Shown: piece after piece, positions 6,627 through 10,723 of the stretch | Layout of the letters: each line of letters starts with the position of its first letter | Numbering within the stretch: the first letter of the stretch is position 1 | NCBI GenBank assembly: GCA_017547975.1 | Contig: JAFYNU010000081.1 | Span: 1-10,723 of the forward strand | Source of the DNA: Clostridia bacterium | GTDB taxonomy: Bacteria > Bacillota > Clostridia > Oscillospirales > QAMX01 | Direction: 5' to 3' | DNA length: 10,723 bases | Translations under genes and position numbers: made by a program | The notes under the pieces: generated by a model | The model's input: only the letters and a program-made list of their open reading frames with translations | Database searches by the model: none | Told to the model about the DNA's origin: nothing

Positions 6627-8442
6627 TGGTTTCCTCCGCTCCTTCCTTGTAATAATGGCTTTGTACCTCAAACATTTCGGCATAAGCACCACCCTGTGCC
6701 ATCAGCTGGTCGTGGGTCCCCACCTCGGCGGCTACCCCGTCTGCCAAAAAGACGATGCGGTCGCAAAAACGGGTGGAGGCCAGCCGATGGGAAATATAAA
6801 GGGAGGTTTTATTCTTTGCCAGGGTGTGGAAGGCTTCGTAGGTCTCGCTTTCGGCAATGGGGTCCAATGCGGCGGTGGGTTCGTCCAGAATCAGAACCGG
6901 GGCGTCCTTGTAAAGGGCCCTGGCCATGAGAAGCTTTTGGTTCTGTCCGCCCGAAAGCACGATGCCGTCCATGACCTCCTTCAGCATGAAGGACCGGATG
7001 CCCTCCGGGTAGGAGGCAATGGCATCCCACAAACCCACCCGACGAAGACAGGATTCCACCCGGTCCATGTCGGTCTTTTCCAGGGTTTGGAGAGATATAT
7101 TTTCTGCAAGGGTAAAGGGCATGATGAAAATGTCCTGGAACACCGCCGAAAACAGGGAATAAAGGTCCTTTTTGCAATAGTGCTGCAGGGGGATCCCATT
7201 CAGGCGGATCTCCCCCGAATCGGGCTTGTAAAATCCGCAAAGAAGCTTGACGATGGTGGTTTTGCCCGCGCCGTTGACCCCCACCAGGGCAATCTTTTCC
7301 CCCGGCGCAACGGTCAGGCTGAAATCCCGGAGCACCGGTTCACTGTCCGGCGCGTAGGAAAAGGAAACGTGATCGAACTCGATGGAGAAGGGTCCGTCCG
7401 GCAGGGGAGCCGGATGCTCGGGATCGGGCTCGTCGGTGTTGTCAAGGAAGGCCCGCAGGTCGTTCATTTGAAGGTTGGCATAATGGAGCTGGTTTACGTC
7501 GGACACAATGCGGCTGACAAAGCCGGAAAAACCGGTGACCGCACCGAAGTACAGTACGAAATCCCCAATGCCGATGAAACCGCGGGATACCAGCCAGATC
7601 AAATAGCCGTAGGCAAAGCCGTCCCGCAGGAAGAGGACCAGGGCGTTCACCACACCGGCACCGAAGTAGCGCATGCGGATCTTGCGGTAGACCGCAACAA
7701 ACCGGTGGCAGGCGTGAAGTCCGAAATCGAGAATCCATTTTTCCATGCCGTACAGCCGAACGTCCTTGCCAAGCTTGAGGTCGTTGGCAATGCCTTCTGT
7801 ATACTGTACCTGGGCATCAAGCCGGTCAATTTCCGGATTGCGGCGGCGTTCGTACGCCTGGGCCGATTTGGTGGCAAAAAAGCTGATCAGCGAAAGTCCC
7901 ACCAGAATCAGCACAATGAAAAGATTCAGACCGGAAATGATGGTGGAATAAAGGAAAAAACTCAGAATGGCAATGAGGATATCCAGACTTGCCACCGTCA
8001 TTTGGGAGGTGCCGGAACCGTCTCCGTTCCATAACACCCGCTGGGCCCGGTCGTATTTGGCCCGGCCTTCCGGGGTTTCGATGTGCTGGTAGTCACAATC
8101 CAGAAATTGGAGCAGAAGCTTATAAAGATAGAAGCGGCGCATGGAGTTATACATGATGTACTTCCCCTGTCCCGCCATGGAGGAAAGGGCCATGGCAAGG
8201 GCCATCAGAAGGCCAAGTCCTCCAAGCCGCCACAGAACCTGCTGGGTTGCGGCATCCTGTGTCACAAGATCCAGGGCCAGCTTGGGTACGTACAGACTCA
8301 AAAGGGGAGAAAGTACCGCAAGGGTTGCCTCCAAAAACAGGAATACCACCAGCAGGGGATAGGCGGATGCCATGTCCCGCAGCAGGAAGGCGATGTTTTG
8401 GAGGGTGTTGTATTTGGGTTTGGGATGTTTTGGTTTCTTCAA
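6619..8442 (-). CDS. ABC exporter half-transporter, first subunit (permease-ATPase), TTG start
   Basis: A 607-residue type IV ABC exporter half. The membrane domain has about six helices (near 28-52, 75-90, 152-170, 172-192, 262-282 and 285-305) and a GKDVRLYGM segment (225-233) matching the partner. The ATPase domain has Walker A GVNGAGKT (388-395), Q436, a canonical LSGGQ (496-500), Walker B LILDE with E521, and switch H552. No degenerate ATPase site is seen. The start is TTG at 8442: on the minus strand AAGGAGGT lies 9 nt before it, an in-frame TGA sits two codons upstream, and the nearby ATG (8449) is out of frame. The next in-frame ATG is residue 24, which would trim the N-terminus just before helix 1. 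It is the first gene of the pair, downstream of an extended -10 promoter. Confidence 0.93.
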   Translation of the reverse strand: MKKPKHPKPKYNTLQNIAFLLRDMASAYPLLVVFLFLEATLAVLSPLLSLYVPKLALDLVTQDAATQQVLWRLGGLGLLMALAMALSSMAGQGKYIMYNSMRRFYLYKLLLQFLDCDYQHIETPEGRAKYDRAQRVLWNGDGSGTSQMTVASLDILIAILSFFLYSTIISGLNLFIVLILVGLSLISFFATKSAQAYERRRNPEIDRLDAQVQYTEGIANDLKLGKDVRLYGMEKWILDFGLHACHRFVAVYRKIRMRYFGAGVVNALVLFLRDGFAYGYLIWLVSRGFIGIGDFVLYFGAVTGFSGFVSRIVSDVNQLHYANLQMNDLRAFLDNTDEPDPEHPAPLPDGPFSIEFDHVSFSYAPDSEPVLRDFSLTVAPGEKIALVGVNGAGKTTIVKLLCGFYKPDSGEIRLNGIPLQHYCKKDLYSLFSAVFQDIFIMPFTLAENISLQTLEKTDMDRVESCLRRVGLWDAIASYPEGIRSFMLKEVMDGIVLSGGQNQKLLMARALYKDAPVLILDEPTAALDPIAESETYEAFHTLAKNKTSLYISHRLASTRFCDRIVFLADGVAAEVGTHDQLMAQGGAYAEMFEVQSHYYKEGAEETNA

Positions 8443-8461
8443 GGTTCATCGACCTCCTTCT

Positions 8462-8479
8462 GGTGCATAGTATAGCACC
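8462..8479 (-). promoter_or_regulatory. Extended -10 promoter of the exporter operon with overlapping dyad
   Basis: On the minus strand TGCTATACT (8477-8469) is an extended -10 element (TGn plus TATACT). No good -35 lies 16-18 nt upstream, as is common for extended -10 promoters. GGTGC (8462-8466) and GCACC (8475-8479) form an inverted repeat with an 8-nt spacer that exactly brackets the -10, as a repressor operator would. Transcription would start near 8462, leaving a leader of about 20 nt that carries AAGGAGGT. Confidence 0.6.
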
Positions 8480-8496
8480 GATTCTCCCCAAAAAGG

Positions 8497-8530
8497 AAAA
8501 ACACGCGCGAACGGTCAAAATTCGCGCGTG
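8497..8530 (-). terminator. Rho-independent terminator of the two-component operon
   Basis: On the minus strand a perfect 10-bp stem, CACGCGCGAA (8530-8521) with TTCGCGCGTG (8511-8502), has a 9-nt loop and is followed by TTTTT and then CCTTTTT. It begins 5 nt after the histidine kinase stop codon and lies just upstream of the exporter promoter, so the kinase operon and the exporter operon are separate transcription units. Confidence 0.9.
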
Positions 8531-8535
8531 AGTGG

Positions 8536-9273
8536 TTACATGGGGAGCATCACTTCGGTGGCAAAAACCCCTTCTTCATTTTGACGGTCCACAAAGCCGC
8601 CGTATTTTTCCACGATCTTGTCAATGCGTAAAAGTCCGAAGCCGTGGCCCTCGGTGCCCTTGGTTGTGGTATAAATGGGGTTCCGGTGACCGGAGGCCCA
8701 CTTGTTCAGCTTGCCGCCTACGGCATTAGAGACCGAAATGTAAAACATATCCTTGTGTTTACCAATGTAGACCCGAATGAAGCGATCCTCTTTGGCTTGG
8801 ATGGGCTGGTTGGCTTCGATGGCGTTATCCATCAGGTTTCCCAAAATCACACATAGATCCACGTCGGCCACCGTCAGGTTTTCCGGCACGGTGGCTTTGG
8901 CATTCACGGCAATTTCCCGGGCGGCGGCCAGGGAAAGCTTGCTGTTCAGAATGGCATCCACCATCACGTTGCCGGTCTTGATCACCGTATCCACCGTCAC
9001 CAGATCGTGATCCAGGCCCGAAAGGTATTCGTCCAGCTTTTCGGTTTGCCCCAGGGCCAGCATGGCCTTCATGGACTGGATGTGGCTGTGGTAATCGTGC
9101 CGCCAGCCCCGCATTTTGCGGTACATATTGTCCACCTCGTCAAAATGACGGGTAACCAGGTCATTTTGCCATTCGGCCAGCTTTTTCTCCACCTGCCGGT
9201 TGGTATACCAGCGCAGGAACCACCAGAAAAGAAGGAAAACGGGGAGAAGCAGCAGAAGCCAGAGATATTTCAT
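8536..9273 (-). CDS. GHKL-type sensor histidine kinase with minimal membrane anchor
   Basis: A 245-residue kinase of the AgrC/HPK10 type. Domains in order: one membrane helix (about 2-22), a coiled-coil-like linker (23-55), a dimerisation domain with RHDYHSHI (58-65; H59 is the phosphoacceptor), and a GHKL ATPase domain with N-box LGNLMDNAIEA (144-154) and G-box GHGFG (209-213). Family members usually have five to seven N-terminal helices or an extracellular domain. Here only one or two residues precede the helix, so there is no room for an external sensor. The signal must come through the membrane segment, the cytoplasm or a partner protein. GGAGGG lies 8 nt before the start, which overlaps the regulator stop as ATGA (9270-9273). 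A terminator follows. The cognate partner is surely the LytTR regulator. Confidence 0.92.
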   Translation of the reverse strand: MKYLWLLLLLPVFLLFWWFLRWYTNRQVEKKLAEWQNDLVTRHFDEVDNMYRKMRGWRHDYHSHIQSMKAMLALGQTEKLDEYLSGLDHDLVTVDTVIKTGNVMVDAILNSKLSLAAAREIAVNAKATVPENLTVADVDLCVILGNLMDNAIEANQPIQAKEDRFIRVYIGKHKDMFYISVSNAVGGKLNKWASGHRNPIYTTTKGTEGHGFGLLRIDKIVEKYGGFVDRQNEEGVFATEVMLPM

Positions 9274-9983
9274 AGGGTGTTCCCTCCCTTCAGGTAACGG
9301 AGCATGGCCTTATTTACATCGTTGTAATTTCGCCTGGACACCGGCAGGACCTTGCCGTTATCCAGTTCCACGTGGGTCCTGGTGATGCGGCAGATGTGGC
9401 GGAGGTTTGCCAGACATCCCCGGCAGACACAGACAAAGTCATTTTCGAGCATTCCCTCCATTTCCCGCAGGGTGAGCTTCACCCGGTGAACTTCCTGGGC
9501 GGTGGTCACCTCCAGATGATGGTCAAAGGCCTCCACCGATTGGATATCCTCCACCAAAAGCCGCAGGCTTTCCCCCTCCAGGGGAAGCAGAACCGCCCTT
9601 TTTTCCCGGGCCAGGGCTCTTTTGGCCCGGTCCAGCAGGGCGAAAAGCTTTTCTGGGGCGACCGGTTTCATCAGGTAGTGGAGCGCCGAAACCTCGTAAC
9701 CCTGGGCCATGAAATCGGGGTAGCCGGTGATGAAGGCAATCTGTACCTCTTCGTTTTCCCGGCGGATGGTTTTTGCCAGATCGATACCGTTTTGTTCCCC
9801 CATTTCAATATCCAAAAGGAGCAGCTGGTAATCCTTGTCCTCGGCATAACAAAACAGAAACGCCTCGGCAGAGGGGAAAATATCCGCCGTGACAGGATCA
9901 TCCTGTCCCATAGCCCAGACGGAAACCTGGGAAGCTATATAGTCGGCCGTAGCCCGGTCGTCGTCACAAATGGCAATGCGCAT
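9270..9983 (-). CDS. LytTR-family response regulator
   Basis: A 237-residue regulator. The receiver domain (1-118) has the acidic pocket DDD (7-9), phosphoacceptor D58 in LLLLDIEM, T86 and K106 in LMKPV. The LytTR DNA-binding domain (about 128-237) has the typical FVCVCRGCLANLRHI segment (183-197) and LPVSRRNYNDV (213-223). It should be phosphorylated by the kinase encoded next and bind direct-repeat sites near promoters. The start at 9983 was chosen because AAAGGAGG lies 7 nt upstream and the domain begins directly with RIAICDDD; a longer in-frame opening to 10205 would run through the promoter. It is the first gene of its operon, preceded by an extended -10 promoter. Likely targets are its own promoter, the exporter operon or the GH31 gene, but no site is proven. 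Confidence 0.94.
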   Translation of the reverse strand: MRIAICDDDRATADYIASQVSVWAMGQDDPVTADIFPSAEAFLFCYAEDKDYQLLLLDIEMGEQNGIDLAKTIRRENEEVQIAFITGYPDFMAQGYEVSALHYLMKPVAPEKLFALLDRAKRALAREKRAVLLPLEGESLRLLVEDIQSVEAFDHHLEVTTAQEVHRVKLTLREMEGMLENDFVCVCRGCLANLRHICRITRTHVELDNGKVLPVSRRNYNDVNKAMLRYLKGGNTL

Positions 9984-10007
9984 GGGGTCCCCTCCTTTCG
10001 TTTTTTC

Positions 10008-10036
10008 ATTGTAGCACAAGAAATTGCAAGATGCAA
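10008..10036 (-). promoter_or_regulatory. Promoter of the response regulator-kinase operon
   Basis: On the minus strand TTGCAT (10036-10031) and TACAAT (10013-10008) are 17 nt apart, and TG precedes the -10 (TGCTACAAT, extended -10). Transcription would start near 10001, giving a leader of about 18 nt with AAAGGAGG. TGCAAGA/TGCAAGG direct repeats (10025-10038 on +) overlap the -35 region. Confidence 0.65.
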
Positions 10037-10047
10037 GGGGCGACGTC

Positions 10048-10076
10048 TTTACAAATCGGAGTTTTTTCGGTATAAT
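10048..10076 (+). promoter_or_regulatory. Sigma-A promoter of the GH31 gene
   Basis: TTTACA (10048-10053) and a perfect TATAAT (10071-10076) are separated by 17 nt, 36 nt before the GH31 start. TCGG occurs twice in the spacer (10056 and 10067), 11 nt apart. It is divergent from the regulator promoter, with only 11 nt between the two -35 elements. Confidence 0.85.
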
Positions 10077-10112
10077 AATAAGAAAAAACAGAATGAAATG
10101 AGAGGGGAAAAC

Positions 10113-10723
10113 ATGATATATCGTGTTGCATTTCTGGAAAATGAATACTTTTGGGGTGGATCGGTGGCTACCGGCACCGACATGCCCATTCACGCAGATA
10201 GCCATTACGAAAGAGATTATACCCGTGTGATCGGCAATCAGATGATGCCGCTATTCCTCTCCAGTAAGGGGAGATATATCTGGAGTGAACATACCTTCAA
10301 GGTATGGGTGGAAAATCGGGAGCTGTGCTTTGAAGGAAGCGGTTTTGAACTGTATGACGGGGGAACCTGTCTGCGGGATGCCTATCTGGCGGCCATGGAA
10401 AAGCATTTTCCCTTCGAGGAGACCCGGAAAAAGGGAAAACAGCTGCCCCGGGAATTTTTCAAAACAGCCCAATACAATTCCTGGATGGAATTTACCTATG
10501 ACCCCACCCAAAAGGGTGTCCTGGAATACGCCCACGCGGTGGTGGACCATGGGCTGGAACCCGGAATCCTGATCATTGACGAGGGTTGGCATACCCGTTA
10601 TGGACAATGGGAGTTTGATTTCCACAAATTCCCCGATCCCAAGGCCATGGTGGAGGAACTACACGCCATGGGCTTTACCGTCATGCTGTGGGTCACGCCG
10701 TTGGTGTGCTGTGACGGAAAGGC
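10113..10723 (+). CDS. Glycoside hydrolase family 31, N-terminal part (runs off the window)
   Basis: 203 codons are visible and there is no stop before the edge. After about 115 residues of N-terminal beta-rich region (with SSKGRYIWSE near 50-59), the GH31 TIM barrel begins: AQYNSWMEFTYDP, then HGLEPGILIIDEGWH, WEFDFHKFPDPKAMVEELH and GFTVMLWVTPLV. These match the first strands of clostridial GH31 alpha-glycosidases (usual cores QYNTW, MIDDxW, MLWVxP). The catalytic aspartate on strand 4 lies beyond the window, so activity and substrate (alpha-glucoside, alpha-xyloside, sulfoquinovoside or other) cannot be judged. No signal peptide is seen, so it is probably cytoplasmic. AGAGGGG lies 5 nt before the ATG. 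It is divergent from the two-component operon, whose regulator may control it. Confidence 0.9.
   Translation, partial: MIYRVAFLENEYFWGGSVATGTDMPIHADSHYERDYTRVIGNQMMPLFLSSKGRYIWSEHTFKVWVENRELCFEGSGFELYDGGTCLRDAYLAAMEKHFPFEETRKKGKQLPREFFKTAQYNSWMEFTYDPTQKGVLEYAHAVVDHGLEPGILIIDEGWHTRYGQWEFDFHKFPDPKAMVEELHAMGFTVMLWVTPLVCCDGK

Noticed and set aside
6535..8034. A 499-codon open frame on the + strand opposite the first exporter gene
   Set aside because: The opposite strand holds all ABC ATPase motifs in order. The + product is a His/Gly/Gln-rich shadow with no domain, start site or promoter; GC-rich third positions remove stops.
8147..8449. Frame from the ATG at 8449 as the true start of the exporter or as a small peptide
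   Set aside because: It is out of frame with the exporter and yields a proline/glycine-rich shadow with no peptide-precursor features.
9984..10205. A 74-residue N-terminal extension of the response regulator
   Set aside because: Receiver domains start right at RIAICDDD; the extension crosses the promoter and the SD for the ATG at 9983.
10251..10625. A 124-codon open frame antisense to the GH31 gene
   Set aside because: Shadow of the GH31 reading frame, which has clear barrel motifs, a promoter and an SD.
1..10723. tRNA, rRNA, CRISPR array, IS element or attachment site
   Set aside because: No cloverleaf, spaced repeats, transposase motifs or flanking duplications were seen by reading the window; an automated search was not possible here.

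Overview
The window looks like a chromosomal segment of a GC-rich Gram-positive anaerobe of the Clostridia, probably Oscillospirales (Ruminococcaceae/Oscillospiraceae type). The grounds are a DUF951 protein, a GHKL kinase with a LytTR regulator, a GH31 glycosidase of clostridial type, strong AGGAGG-type ribosome binding sites, a Gram-positive style lipoprotein signal and very dense packing with repeated 4-nt ATGA gene overlaps. The lineage is inferred from gene style, not from a database match.

Layout. Positions 1-4106 (+): a tightly coupled operon that enters from the left edge. It holds the probable tail of an upstream gene, a six-helix membrane protein of unknown function, an MFS transporter of the sugar:cation symporter type, a small acidic protein of unknown function, and a lipoprotein whose repeats suggest a beta-propeller. 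Positions 4103-4471 (-): a small alpha/beta protein that converges on the lipoprotein gene and overlaps its stop codon. Positions 4565-4756 (+): a DUF951 protein, divergent from the previous gene; the 93-bp gap between them carries a perfect 10-bp inverted repeat that includes the ribosome binding site of the minus-strand gene. A strong bidirectional terminator lies at 4764-4800.

Positions 4809-8442 (-): two overlapping genes for half-size ABC exporters, very likely one heterodimer, with their own extended -10 promoter at 8469-8477. The first gene starts with TTG. Positions 8536-9983 (-): a two-component system, with a LytTR response regulator followed by a GHKL histidine kinase that has a single membrane anchor and essentially no external sensor. 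It ends in a clear terminator at 8497-8530. A 129-bp divergent promoter region (9984-10112) separates it from a GH31 glycosidase gene on the + strand, which runs off the right edge.

Themes. The left operon plausibly serves uptake or surface handling of a carbohydrate or other small solute. The right half looks like a signalling-plus-export module beside a carbohydrate gene. No tRNA, rRNA, IS element, CRISPR array or origin is visible. No gap exceeds about 130 bases. I see no wholly new system. The features most worth a second look are the kinase with no external sensor beside an exporter pair, the possible SD-sequestering repeat at 4480-4523, the large external insertion in the MFS protein, and the -10-overlapping dyad of the exporter operon.
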